Below, one piece after another: positions 1 through 7,037 of a stretch of DNA of 9,694 nucleotides; the first letter of the stretch is position 1; every line of letters starts with the position of its first letter. Location of the stretch: positions 1 through 9,694 of the forward strand of contig CALHIW010000080.1 in the NCBI GenBank assembly GCA_938030905.1, written 5' to 3'. Origin of the DNA: Candidatus Methanomethylicia archaeon. GTDB taxonomy: Archaea > Thermoproteota > Methanomethylicia > CALHIW01. The notes under the pieces are model-generated. The model was not told the DNA's origin. It saw only the letters and a program-made list of their open reading frames with translations, and did no database searches. A program made the position numbers and the translations under genes.

Positions 1-31
1 GAGTAAAGCATGGTTGCTCTACCCGACCACG

Positions 32-47
32 CTTCAAACCCTCCCCA
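32..47. repeat. Imperfect 16-bp direct repeat, copy 1
   Basis: The sequence CTTCAAACCCTCCCCA recurs at 135-150 as CTTAAAACCCTCCCCA, a match of 15 of 16 bases with start points 103 bases apart. In AT-rich surroundings such a C-rich match is unlikely to be pure chance, but only two copies are seen and no function can be assigned. Confidence 0.4.
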
Positions 48-134
48 GAAACAATACAGTCCCCAACCAGATGCTTTAGATGGCTATGGACTATTCAACA
101 TACAAAGCCAAACCTATCCATAAGCTTACCTAGA

Positions 135-150
135 CTTAAAACCCTCCCCA
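135..150. repeat. Imperfect 16-bp direct repeat, copy 2
   Basis: Second copy of the C-rich 16-mer at 32-47, differing only at its fourth base (A instead of C). The flanking sequences are not alike, so this is not a longer tandem duplication. Confidence 0.4.
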
Positions 151-1146
151 CCAAGCAACCACCAAAAACCTAAAACCCAAACCACAATCACCAGAAATAT
201 TTAGCCTATTCAAATCTAGTTTAAAGATAAGTTCATAGAGAAACAGTAGTTATTAGTGGGTTACCGTTTAGAGTTGAAAATAGAGTATATGTTATACTAG
301 TAAAAAACTTAAAGCCCTATGGGAGAAGCTGAAGCTTGGAAGAAGCTGGCTTATTAGGGAGGAATTGGAAAAGATACTCTAAAAGCATTAAATGACTACA
401 ATATCTTTAAATAGCAATATTATGAGGTTATTGAGGTAGTATAGGCATTGAGTATTAATGTAGGATCATTAGGAGGTGGAACTATTATAAATAATTCAAC
501 AATACATTAATGATTCAGGTATAACTCTTATTTTCACGAAGAGTATAGCTAGAGTAGAGGAAATAGCTAGGAGACTAAGAAATAACTTACCAGATAACCT
601 AAAAGACTGTATTGCAGCTCATCACCACTTGCTGTTAAAGAATTTAAGAAGAAAAAATAGAATAAAGGAGGAAGCTAGGTAGAATTAGGATACTGATTCA
701 CCGAGAACTTTAAGTCAGGGAATTGATACTGAAGATATTGTAAGAATGGTTCACATAGGACTATTTGAAAGCCTTAAGAGTTCTACAAGAGAGGGGGCAT
801 AAAGGTAGAAGGGGGAAATATTGAATTCTCCGAAACCATAACTCTACCAGGTAGCAAATAGAATAGAGAAACTCTCTAGAAGTGTAAAAATCGTTAAAAT
901 CATGACTCCAACCACCATTAGAAAGATGATTATATACCCTAATAACAAATACATAACACTATTTGAAGCATTATCAGAATACTTAATCTCCAAAATTCAA
1001 ACATAAGCTTAGCTTAGAGGATATAGATTTCTTGAAGATATGGGTTTAATACATAAGGGTGAGCTTACAATAAAGGGTAAAGGAACATGGATAAATCTAA
1101 ACTTTTATGAGTTTGCAACCACCCTAAGGTATTAATAGGGTTATAG

Positions 1147-1584
1147 TTTAGTAATGATGGAGAACACTATCTAGAAGAAATATTGCACTGTGATCTTGCT
1201 GAGAAGTTTCAGCCAGAAGATATATACTATACACCTGATAGAATTGTTACTGAACATAGAATTGGTAGAAGAACTGTAACAGCAGTTATTGAGGAAAAGA
1301 TTAGTGAAAAAGCATTATGGAGAAGGAATCAACTAGCTCAAGCCTTAGAGGAATACGAAGAAGCGAAGATTAAATGGGGTAAGGAACCATCAATAATTAG
1401 AGGCTATATTCATGGTAGAATACATTCAGAGGTTATGTATGTAGTCCATCCTCCTAGAGAAGAGGATTTGGAAGATATATTAAGATACCTAAATAGAGTT
1501 ATCTGGAGAGTTATAAGTAGTAAATCGAGAATTAGAAGAGTAATGATAAAAACCCTAACATTTAGAGATTATAAACCATATTAG
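1147..1584 (+). pseudogene. Largest open fragment of the helicase remnant
   Basis: This is the longest open frame in the left third. A TTG at 1183 could be read as a start (133 residues). However, the frame is open back to 1147 and the upstream codons (SNDGEHYLEEILHC) look like protein that continues smoothly into DLAEKFQPEDIYYTPDRIV. The protein-like signal also carries on past the stop at 1582-1584 in another frame, as VPTATYGKYFDF. It is therefore best read as an internal piece of the decayed helicase C-terminal region. The translation is charged and mostly helical, with a basic stretch (VISSKSRIRRVMIKTL) near its end. I do not recognise a domain in it. If a transcript and start were shown, it could be a small hypothetical protein. 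Confidence 0.55.
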
Positions 1585-1826
1585 TTCCAACAGCAACTTA
1601 TGGTAAATACTTCGACTTCACTTATGGATTACTCCACGAGCTTAAACCAGATGAAGACCCAACACTACTAAGAATAGGATTAGCATTGATAATGATTGTA
1701 TTAAGGAAGAAACTAAAAATACTGTTTGAAACTATAATGTATGATTTAAGTAAGATTAGGAAGGGAAAGCTTATGGGCTTACATGAACCTGAAAGTACAG
1801 GGTTGATAGAGTATGGATTGGCTTAA
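1575..1826 (+). pseudogene. Helicase remnant, C-terminal fragment
   Basis: An 83-residue open stretch without a start codon. It begins LVPTATYGKYFDFTYGLLHE, contains RIGLALIMIVLRKKLKI and ends HEPESTGLIEYGLA. The order H...L (alternating hydrophobic helix)...EP...GL recalls the C-terminal domain of DUF1998-type helicase partners, but this is a loose resemblance. It overlaps the previous fragment's stop by 10 bases in a different frame, and its own stop at 1824 is followed by further coding-like sequence in the next frame. Confidence 0.5.
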
Positions 1827-2010
1827 TGTTAAGAGGATTGTTGAAGAATATGAGCCTGAAGATCTAGATGGGGTTTTAATAAAGTTATTTGACAAGTATG
1901 CATACTTAGACTTTATAACTTAAGAATTTAACTGGGAGCAAATTAAGAGAGCATCATTAAAAGCCATAGATTATATACTGGTTCAAGGAAAGAATAATCA
2001 TAAAATTTAA
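1810..2010 (+). pseudogene. Helicase remnant, fragment with one internal TAA
   Basis: Reads MDWLNVKRIVEEYEPEDLDG from an ATG at 1813, on to KYAYLDFIT. A TAA at 1921-1923 interrupts it, and the same frame then continues as EFNWEQIKRASLKAIDYILV to the TAA at 2008. Both halves are amphipathic and helix-rich and look like one domain, so the internal stop is probably a nonsense mutation in a former gene. No intact product can be made from it. Confidence 0.5.
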
Positions 2011-2225
2011 AGACCTAGAATTAGCAATTCCAAACCGTCAAAGCATTAAGGAAGACATCAATAGATGTAAACTATGTACCGCTAATTGAGGATGCGAATA
2101 CAGGACTTATAAGTATAGGATTATTCAATGGTGAGTGTGAAACATCAATAATAATAGGTAAAGACCTCAACCGCTTAGAGGATACGTATCAGCTTGATAG
2201 AGAATTTCAAAAATAGTAATGAAGA

Positions 2226-2255
2226 CTATACAGTACTAATATATGATTGGAGCTT
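2226..2255 (+). repeat. 30-bp direct repeat, copy 1
   Basis: A perfect 30-base repeat beginning CTATACAGTACTAATATATG and ending GGAGCTT, found again at 2293-2322. The 37 bases between the copies are unique. Copy 1 lies in frame 1 of the window and encodes YTVLIYDWSL. The 67-base offset shifts the reading frame, so both copies cannot lie in one open frame. Confidence 0.85.
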
Positions 2256-2292
2256 GCGGTTTGAATGAGGCTGAATTGTTGAGGGTGAACTC

Positions 2293-2322
2293 CTATACAG
2301 TACTAATATATGATTGGAGCTT
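2293..2322 (+). repeat. 30-bp direct repeat, copy 2
   Basis: Identical to 2226-2255. It encodes the same YTVLIYDWSL peptide, here in frame 2 of the window, and runs on into TLKTLLNSGLK. No third copy is found on either side, and the repeat lacks the ATTGAAAG-type end common in crenarchaeal CRISPR repeats. A short segmental duplication inside a decaying gene explains it best. Confidence 0.85.
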
Positions 2323-2685
2323 AACACTTAAGACACTATTAAATTCAGGATTAAAAACATTAAACCTCATACTGAGGTCTTTACAAACAGAGAGAAAATC
2401 ATTGATGTGAAGAAAAACATAATAGAAATCTAAATGTCCAGCCAGTCACTCTAGGAGATTGAAAAAGCTATAGGTATAAATAGGGAGGTAACATAGAGGA
2501 TTTAAGATTTGAAGTTGAAAACTCAATAAGGAAAATAACTGAAAACCCCCAAGGTGAATGGAAAGGTATATAGAATATCTTGGAGAAAAACTTAAAGGCA
2601 TTAATTAGAAAACTGCAAATCAATATATATTCTTTACCTTGCACTAGAGGAATATAGAAAACCCTAAATTAGCAACCTAACTTTA

Positions 2686-3381
2686 CTACGTAATTTCATC
2701 AACTCTATCGGGATACCCTACATATATACGCTTAGCAAGACCTACAAATAAACCACATTCAACCACACCAGCTATAGAGTTTATCCTATATTCTAACTCC
2801 TCAGGACCGTTTATTACACCAAAGTAGGCATCAATTATAAAGTTTCCATTATCAGTTAGTATTGGACCATCCTTATATTTCCCTCCACCTCTTAGAGATG
2901 GTTTACCATTAATCTTCTCAATTCTCTTCATAACATAACGCCAAGCATATGGAAGAACCTCAATCGGTACAGGTTTCTTCTCACCAATTCTACTTGAAAG
3001 CTTGCTGTAGTCTACTATTACAATATATTCCTTAGCCATAGATGCTACTACCTTCTCTCTTGTTAGGGCTGCACCACCACCCTTTATCAATGCCATTCTA
3101 CCATCAACCTCATCAGCTCCATCAACGGCTAAATCTATACAGCTAAATGATTCAAGAGGAAGTACATTTAAGCCAATATCTACAGCTAAATGCTCAGATT
3201 GGTAGGAGGTAGCTACACATTTAATATCTAGTCCCTTATCCTTAACCATTTTTGCTAAAAGCTTAATAAACACAGCTACTGTTGACCCTGTACCAAGACC
3301 TAAAACAATACCATTTCTTACATGGCTTAAAGCTTTTTGAGAAGCTTTAAGCCTACAAATATCTAACATCCTCATAACCAT
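2686..3381 (-). CDS. rpiA: Ribose-5-phosphate isomerase A
   Basis: Cytoplasmic enzyme that interconverts ribose 5-phosphate and ribulose 5-phosphate, supplying ribose for nucleotides. The 231 residues match the usual length of the RpiA family. Visible signatures are the phosphate-binding loop GLGTGST (28-34), DGADEVD (87-93), KGGGAALTREK (100-110, with the catalytic glutamate at 109), LPYAW (143-147) and TDNGNFIID (176-184). The start is uncertain: ATG codons occur at residues 1, 3 and 5, and a TATA-like box about 17 bases before the first would place a leaderless start near the third. The gene follows the LUD/CCG pair on the same strand after a 93-base gap, so it may have its own promoter. 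The sequence is intact, unlike the remnant just beyond its 3' end. Confidence 0.95.
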   Translation of the reverse strand: MVMRMLDICRLKASQKALSHVRNGIVLGLGTGSTVAVFIKLLAKMVKDKGLDIKCVATSYQSEHLAVDIGLNVLPLESFSCIDLAVDGADEVDGRMALIKGGGAALTREKVVASMAKEYIVIVDYSKLSSRIGEKKPVPIEVLPYAWRYVMKRIEKINGKPSLRGGGKYKDGPILTDNGNFIIDAYFGVINGPEELEYRINSIAGVVECGLFVGLAKRIYVGYPDRVDEIT

Positions 3382-3391
3382 ATTTAAACAT

Positions 3392-3404
3392 ACAAATATA
3401 TATG
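3392..3404 (-). promoter_or_regulatory. TATA-like box before rpiA
   Basis: The minus strand reads CATATATATTTGT here. Its centre is about 17 bases from the first ATG and about 24 from the third codon, so an archaeal start site 24-28 bases downstream would give a leaderless transcript beginning at or near codon 3 or 5. No ribosome binding site is seen. The assignment rests on position and base composition alone. Confidence 0.35.
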
Positions 3405-3474
3405 TTTGGCTCTCTGAACCCTAAATATGATTAAATTAATAGCTTAAACTCACAAGACGTATATGCTTATAACA

Positions 3475-4752
3475 TTATAGAAATCTATTGGTTAAACCAT
3501 ATGGAGAACCATACTTTTTAACGTTCTCAATAATCTGTCTAATAGGTTCAGGTATTAGCTTAATACTATGTATACTCTCTCTAAGTTTAAGAATCATTTC
3601 CGGAGTATCTATGTTCATTGGGCATTTAACCTTACATCTTCCACATAGAGTACATGTAAACGCTATTAGAGATGCGTAGTGAAGCTCTCTATCTATGAAG
3701 GCCGTCCATATAGCTCCTACCCCTCCAAAATATGTATATCCAAAGTTGCCTGCTACAAGTTGATATATTGGACACTCGTAGAGACACGCTCCACATCTTA
3801 TACAATACAATGCTTGACTGAATAATGGATCTCTAGCGACCTCACTTCTACCATTATCTAGAAGTATAATATGAACTTCTCTCGGTCCATGTACACCTAG
3901 AACCTGCGTCTTCTCAATATCGCCGGTTTTACTTGGACCGGAAATTATTGAGACAAAGCTTGGCATATAATAGCTTGCATATCTACTTACAACCTCAACC
4001 AGTATTGTTGCATCAATGAGTGTTGGAAGAATTTTCTCTAATCCAGCAATAACAACGTATTTTGGGGGTGTATTGGAAACATATCTTGCATTTCCCTCAT
4101 TCTCAATAAGCACTATAGATCCTGTATTTGCAACAATAGCGTTAGCACCACTAATTCCAATATCTGCTTTGAAGAATTTATCTCTTAGAAAGCTTCGGGC
4201 AAACATAGTTAGTTTAGGTATATCTGGTGGTAGGTTTTCACCAGATATCTTTGAGAATAATTCAGCAACTTTCTCTTTAGGAACATGGATTGCTGGACTT
4301 AAAATATGCATTGGCTTCGAGTCTAAAAGCTGTATTATTAGCTCACCAAGATCAGTTTCATAGACAATATTCCCTTTAAGTTTAAGATTGTAGTTTAGAT
4401 TTAGCTCTTCAGATGTTATTGACTTGGACTTTACAATCATCTTACCTGAACCAATAACTTCATCTATAATCTTCAATGCATCATTAATGCTTTTAGCATA
4501 GTATGCATAGCTATTATTAGACTCTATAGACTCCATGGTCTGCTTAACATAGCTCTCAAGATTTGATAGAACATGCTTCTTAACCTCTATAAGTCTTAAA
4601 CGCTTATCTTCAACGTCACTATAGCGTTTAAGAGCTTTATCCCTATTAATCCTGAAGGAGTCAACAGCTCTTCTTAAAGCAGCTCTGATAAAGCTATTAT
4701 CCATAGCCTCATATAGCCTTAACTTATAAGTCTGGAAGACATTATCAAACAT
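3475..4752 (-). CDS. LUD-domain iron-sulfur protein, LutB/LldF-like
   Basis: Likely the electron-carrying subunit of an organic-acid oxidising complex of the lactate-utilisation type, working in the cytoplasm or at the membrane face. Residues about 60-300 form a LUD domain, with GISGANAIVANTGSIV (199-214), a SNTPPKYVV segment (226-234), ISGPSKTGDIE (270-280) and VLGVHGPREVHIIL (284-297). Two 4Fe-4S motifs follow: C317-C320-C323-C327P and C367-C370-C373-C377P. The protein ends soon after, with KYGSPYG (413-419), a stretch like the linker that precedes CCG domains in HdrD-type proteins. It lacks the extra C-terminal domain of bacterial LutB (about 475 residues against 425 here). Its start overlaps the stop of the upstream CCG gene (TAATG), so the two are translated together and probably form one complex. 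No LutC-like gene is present. The substrate is inferred, not shown. Confidence 0.88.
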   Translation of the reverse strand: MFDNVFQTYKLRLYEAMDNSFIRAALRRAVDSFRINRDKALKRYSDVEDKRLRLIEVKKHVLSNLESYVKQTMESIESNNSYAYYAKSINDALKIIDEVIGSGKMIVKSKSITSEELNLNYNLKLKGNIVYETDLGELIIQLLDSKPMHILSPAIHVPKEKVAELFSKISGENLPPDIPKLTMFARSFLRDKFFKADIGISGANAIVANTGSIVLIENEGNARYVSNTPPKYVVIAGLEKILPTLIDATILVEVVSRYASYYMPSFVSIISGPSKTGDIEKTQVLGVHGPREVHIILLDNGRSEVARDPLFSQALYCIRCGACLYECPIYQLVAGNFGYTYFGGVGAIWTAFIDRELHYASLIAFTCTLCGRCKVKCPMNIDTPEMILKLRESIHSIKLIPEPIRQIIENVKKYGSPYGLTNRFL

Positions 4753-5441
4753 TATAAGACACCTAGAGCCATACCTAATATATGAATAATATCATATACC
4801 TTAATATTTAGACTATAAATTGAGGCAGCATCCTTAAAGTTAAGGTAGCAGAAGGGACATGAAGAAACTATAGCATCAACATCTTGAGGGAGCTCTCTTA
4901 AAATCTTTTCATAAGCAACCTCAACAGCTAAACTTGGAAAAATAGCTTTAACTAATCCTCCACCACCACAACATGTTGAAGATTCTCTATTAAGTTTAAA
5001 CTCGGAGAGGCTTAATCCGGGTATTCTCCTTAATAATTCTCTAGGCTCCTCAGCAACTCTACAACGTATAAGTTCACATGGATCATGATATACAGCTCTT
5101 AAATCAACCTTATGTGGAAAGCTACTAAACCCTAAATCTAAAATAAACTGTGATAAATGCTTAACCATGAATCCACTATAGTACTCCCTAAAAACCCTAA
5201 AACATCCAGCACAGCTAGTAATTACTACTACATTTCTGAGGTAGTCAGTATTACTTCTAATAACCTCTCTAAAACTCTCACTATCTCCTGAAAGAAGTAA
5301 GGGCATACCACAACATCTACCACCTAAATCAATCCATTCAATACCTAAATACTTTAGAATCTTAATCAATGGTTCTTTCAACTCACTACTATACTTCTCC
5401 AAAGTGCAGCCTGGAAATACAGCAAACATTTCGAATCCCAT
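4752..5441 (-). CDS. Two-CCG-domain iron-sulfur protein, LutA/LldE-like
   Basis: A 229-residue protein with two cysteine-rich CCG domains, the module of HdrB, GlpC and LutA that binds an unusual Fe-S cluster. The first set is C12, C43-C44-G and C77xxC80; the second is C122, C157-C158-GGGG and C195xxC198. All expected cysteines are present, so both sites look functional. The length agrees with LutA/YkgE-type proteins (about 240). It is the first gene of a pair with the downstream LUD/4Fe-4S gene, overlapping it by one base. Together they resemble a split HdrD-like oxidoreductase subunit, where clusters in the partner feed the CCG site. A TATA-like element (5459-5466) lies 18-25 bases upstream of the ATG, which fits a leaderless start. 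Whether the substrate is lactate, glycolate or another hydroxy acid cannot be told. Confidence 0.88.
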   Translation of the reverse strand: MGFEMFAVFPGCTLEKYSSELKEPLIKILKYLGIEWIDLGGRCCGMPLLLSGDSESFREVIRSNTDYLRNVVVITSCAGCFRVFREYYSGFMVKHLSQFILDLGFSSFPHKVDLRAVYHDPCELIRCRVAEEPRELLRRIPGLSLSEFKLNRESSTCCGGGGLVKAIFPSLAVEVAYEKILRELPQDVDAIVSSCPFCYLNFKDAASIYSLNIKVYDIIHILGMALGVL

Positions 5442-5458
5442 TTATTTCAGCAAATATA

Positions 5459-5466
5459 CTTATAAA
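5459..5466 (-). promoter_or_regulatory. TATA box of the CCG/LUD operon
   Basis: The minus strand reads TTTATAAG, a good archaeal TATA box, within GGAGTATTTATAAGTATA. Its centre is about 22 bases upstream of the ATG at 5441, which predicts transcription starting at or next to the start codon. No Shine-Dalgarno sequence is visible in between, in keeping with a leaderless message. Confidence 0.5.
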
Positions 5467-5484
5467 TACTCCTATAGTAACTAG

Positions 5485-5536
5485 GTAAAAAATTCAAAGT
5501 TTGACATGTATAAACGTATAAATTATATTTTGAATT
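5485..5536 (-). terminator. Possible terminator after the ACD alpha gene
   Basis: Perfect 8-base inverted arms, AATTCAAA (5491-5498) and TTTGAATT (5529-5536), are followed on the minus strand by a run of T residues. They lie 17 bases beyond the stop codon of the ACD gene. The 30-base loop is long for a hairpin terminator, so the T-run may matter more than the stem. The stretch between the arms also contains a tandem GTATAAAC/GTATAAAT pair (5508-5523). Confidence 0.35.
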
Positions 5537-5552
5537 GTTAGAGGTATTGGGA

Positions 5553-6929
5553 TTATAGAATGCTTTTAAATCTATCCCTATATTCAACATACTTCTTAAT
5601 TGCTATTAGGGATTTAGCAGCATCTTCAGGCATGAAGTATACAGGTATTTTAGCTTCTCCAAGCCTTTTAAAGGCTTCCTCAATATCACTCCTCATAAAA
5701 CTCCAGACAATAATAAAGGGCTTCCAAACATCATTTTTCAACCTTATCATTAAATCCGTAAATTCACCAACTCTAAAAAGTCCTGGAGCACCTATAATAA
5801 CAGCATCTACACCTCCATCCTCCATAACTATTTTCACACATTCGCTATAGAGCTTAATATCTTCAACAACTGCAAGCGTCATATCTATAGGATTTGAAAC
5901 ACTAGCAAACCATGGTAGAGCCTCTCTTAACCTCCTTCTTGTCTCCATGCATAGCTCAGGTATTCTAAACCCTACAGCTTCACATGCATCAACAATACTT
6001 ACACCAACACCCCCAGGACCTGTAACTACAGCAATATTAATACCTCTAAAATCTGGAATTGTTAGTGAAGCTATAATATAGTTTACAAGATTTCTTAAGC
6101 TATAAGCTCTTATAGCACCTACCTGCTTGAAAACAGCATTATATATCTCATCAGAGCCGGCGAGAGCACCAGTATGTGAGTAAACAGCTTTTCTACCTGA
6201 CTCATGTATTCCAGCCTTCCATAAAACTAGAGGTTTTAAGGGTGAAACTCTCCGGGCAACATTAATAAATTTTCTAGGATTTCTTATCTGCTCAATATAT
6301 CCTCCAATAACACATGTTGTATCGTCACCCTCAAGATATTCAAGATAATCTACAAATTTTAAATCACACTCATTACCTGAACTTACAATCTTTGATAGTC
6401 CATATCCTCTACTAGATAGTAATGATGCAAAGGCAATACCTAATCCTCCACTCTGAGAGATAAATGATGTTTCACCTTTAATTCTTGGTAAGTCTGGAGC
6501 GTATGATACTCCAGAGTATGAACAGTAAATACCCATACAGTTTGGACCTATAATTCTAGTACTAGATCCATTAATAGCTTTAACAAGCTCAGCCTCTAGA
6601 GCAGCACCCTTCTCACCAGCTTCACTAAAACCAGCAGTTACAATAACAACTCCCTTAACCCCCTTTAAAACACAAGCCTTAAGAGAATTTAAAATCATAT
6701 ATGTGGGTATTGTAATAATAGCTAAATCAATACTTTCAGGTATGCTTAAAACATCTGGATAACATTTAAATCCTAAGATTTCACTATAGTTCGGGTTGAC
6801 AGGATATATTCTTCCATTAAAGTTAGATTCAACTAAAGCCTTCAAAGCAATGTTTCCAGGCCTATTGGGATTTGGAGAAGCCCCAATAACAGCAATACTC
6901 TCCGGGTAAAATATTGGGTTAAGATTCAT
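5553..6929 (-). CDS. ADP-forming acetyl/acyl-CoA synthetase, alpha subunit
   Basis: Alpha subunit of the archaeal acyl-CoA synthetase (ADP-forming) that converts acyl-CoA, ADP and phosphate into acid, CoA and ATP. In residues counted from the upstream TTG at 6953: a CoA-binding Rossmann domain opens with SIAVIGASPNPNRPG (19-33) and includes IIGPNCMG (134-141). The ligase region has SFISQSGGLG (163-172) and the catalytic phospho-histidine motif YSHTGALAGS, with H260. A last flavodoxin-like domain includes VVTGPGGVGV (309-318) and SNPIDMT (353-359). The length fits a free alpha subunit, and no ATP-grasp beta domain is attached or present nearby. I prefer the ATG at 6929 because the TATA-like box near 6969 puts the transcription start downstream of the TTG, and because MNLNPIFYPESIAVIGAS looks like a normal family N-terminus. 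The acyl substrate is unknown; paralogues differ in preference. Confidence 0.92.
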   Translation of the reverse strand: MNLNPIFYPESIAVIGASPNPNRPGNIALKALVESNFNGRIYPVNPNYSEILGFKCYPDVLSIPESIDLAIITIPTYMILNSLKACVLKGVKGVVIVTAGFSEAGEKGAALEAELVKAINGSSTRIIGPNCMGIYCSYSGVSYAPDLPRIKGETSFISQSGGLGIAFASLLSSRGYGLSKIVSSGNECDLKFVDYLEYLEGDDTTCVIGGYIEQIRNPRKFINVARRVSPLKPLVLWKAGIHESGRKAVYSHTGALAGSDEIYNAVFKQVGAIRAYSLRNLVNYIIASLTIPDFRGINIAVVTGPGGVGVSIVDACEAVGFRIPELCMETRRRLREALPWFASVSNPIDMTLAVVEDIKLYSECVKIVMEDGGVDAVIIGAPGLFRVGEFTDLMIRLKNDVWKPFIIVWSFMRSDIEEAFKRLGEAKIPVYFMPEDAAKSLIAIKKYVEYRDRFKSIL

Positions 6930-6963
6930 AATTAATACACGAATAGCATTCAAAAGAAATAGC

Positions 6964-6975
6964 TAATAAATTTTA
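6964..6975 (-). promoter_or_regulatory. TATA-like box of the ACD alpha gene
   Basis: The minus strand reads TAAAATTTATTA. Counting about 26 bases from its centre gives a transcription start near 6943, which leaves a leader of roughly 14 bases before the ATG at 6929 and excludes the TTG at 6953 as a start. The match to an archaeal box is fair, not strong. Confidence 0.35.
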
Positions 6976-6989
6976 CATAGTATGAAGAC

Positions 6990-7006
6990 TAACTAGTTGT
7001 TAGTTA
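6990..7006. promoter_or_regulatory. 17-bp dyad between divergent promoters
   Basis: TAACTAGTTGTTAGTTA has perfect 6-base inverted arms around a 5-base centre. It lies between the TATA-like boxes of the ACD gene (leftward) and the Nudix gene (rightward), directly against the latter, where a bound regulator would block or recruit the basal factors. In AT-rich DNA such a dyad can arise by chance, so an operator role is only inferred. Confidence 0.3.
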
Positions 7007-7007
7007 A

Positions 7008-7017
7008 CAATAAATAA
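7008..7017 (+). promoter_or_regulatory. TATA box of the Nudix gene
   Basis: CAATAAATAA is centred about 26 bases before the ATG at 7038, the spacing expected between an archaeal TATA box and its transcription start. The message would thus begin at the start codon. No ribosome binding site precedes the ATG. Confidence 0.45.
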
Positions 7018-7037
7018 TTGTATCCTATAGTAAACCC

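Larger units (their letters stand above)
1..236. other. C/A-rich stretch without a recognisable gene
   Basis: I see no credible gene here. The plus strand is rich in C and A and poor in G, which is unlike the rest of the window. A 37-codon open frame from the ATG at 10 has no recognisable motif and an ordinary chance length. The stretch contains the imperfect 16-bp repeat listed separately. It may be intergenic DNA, the eroded end of a neighbouring gene, or part of an untranslated RNA; nothing seen decides between these. Confidence 0.4.
237..2010 (+). pseudogene. Decayed superfamily 2 (DEAD/DEAH-type) helicase gene
   Basis: No single frame is open, but ordered protein-like pieces line up on the plus strand. 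A first piece (237-332) contains RETVVISGLPFRVEN. A helix-like piece (284-382) contains KALWEKLKLGRSWL and continues in another frame near 382-510. Fragment 491-682 reads SGITLIFTKS...IARRLRNNLP...IAAHHH, matching helicase motif IV and the HH segment after it. Fragment 689-802 reads SPRTLSQGIDTEDIVRMVHIGL...STREG, matching motifs V and VI. Fragments 842-1006 (YPNNKYITLFEALSEYL), 1013-1135, 1147-1584, 1575-1826 and 1810-2010 give the C-terminal region. At least six frame changes and many stops separate them. Walker A and DEAH motifs of the first RecA domain are not seen, so the 5' part is deleted or outside recognition. The homology calls are from memory of the family (archaeal Lhr-like or related SF2 helicases), so the subfamily is uncertain. 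Confidence 0.7.
2003..2660 (+). pseudogene. Degraded coding stretch after the helicase remnant
   Basis: Protein-like pieces continue in shifting frames. They include LELAIPNRQSIKEDINRCKLC (2018-2080, with a CxxC pair), VNYVPLIEDANTGLISIGLF (within 2025-2216), DYTVLIYDWSL (2224-2256), a second YTVLIYDWSL (2294-2323), IKNIKPHTEVFTNREKIIDV (2350-2409) and EDLRFEVENSIRKITENP...GEWKGI (2496-2573). This could be the C-terminal end of the helicase gene or a separate nuclease-like partner gene behind it. I do not recognise the family with confidence. A 55-codon frame from the ATG at 2243 to 2410 is open but spans the duplicated segment and is probably part of the wreckage. Confidence 0.5.

Noticed and set aside
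1..50. A tRNA on the minus strand, suggested by GGTCGGGTAGAGC
   Set aside because: No acceptor stem, anticodon arm or T-loop (GGTTCRA) can be fitted around it.
1183..1584. A stand-alone 133-residue protein starting at TTG 1183
   Set aside because: The frame is open upstream to 1147 with protein-like codons, and coding-like sequence continues in other frames on both sides. It fits a fragment of the decayed helicase better than a small gene.
2226..2322. A short CRISPR array
   Set aside because: Only two repeats, both encoding the same peptide within coding-like wreckage; no third repeat, leader or cas gene in the window. Kept as a question in the findings, not as a feature.
3488..3679. Open frames antisense to the LUD, ACD and HypE-like genes (3488-3679, 4016-4363, 5560-5850, 8060-8437 on the plus strand)
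   Set aside because: Each lies fully inside a well-supported minus-strand gene and its translation has no recognisable motif; these are shadows.
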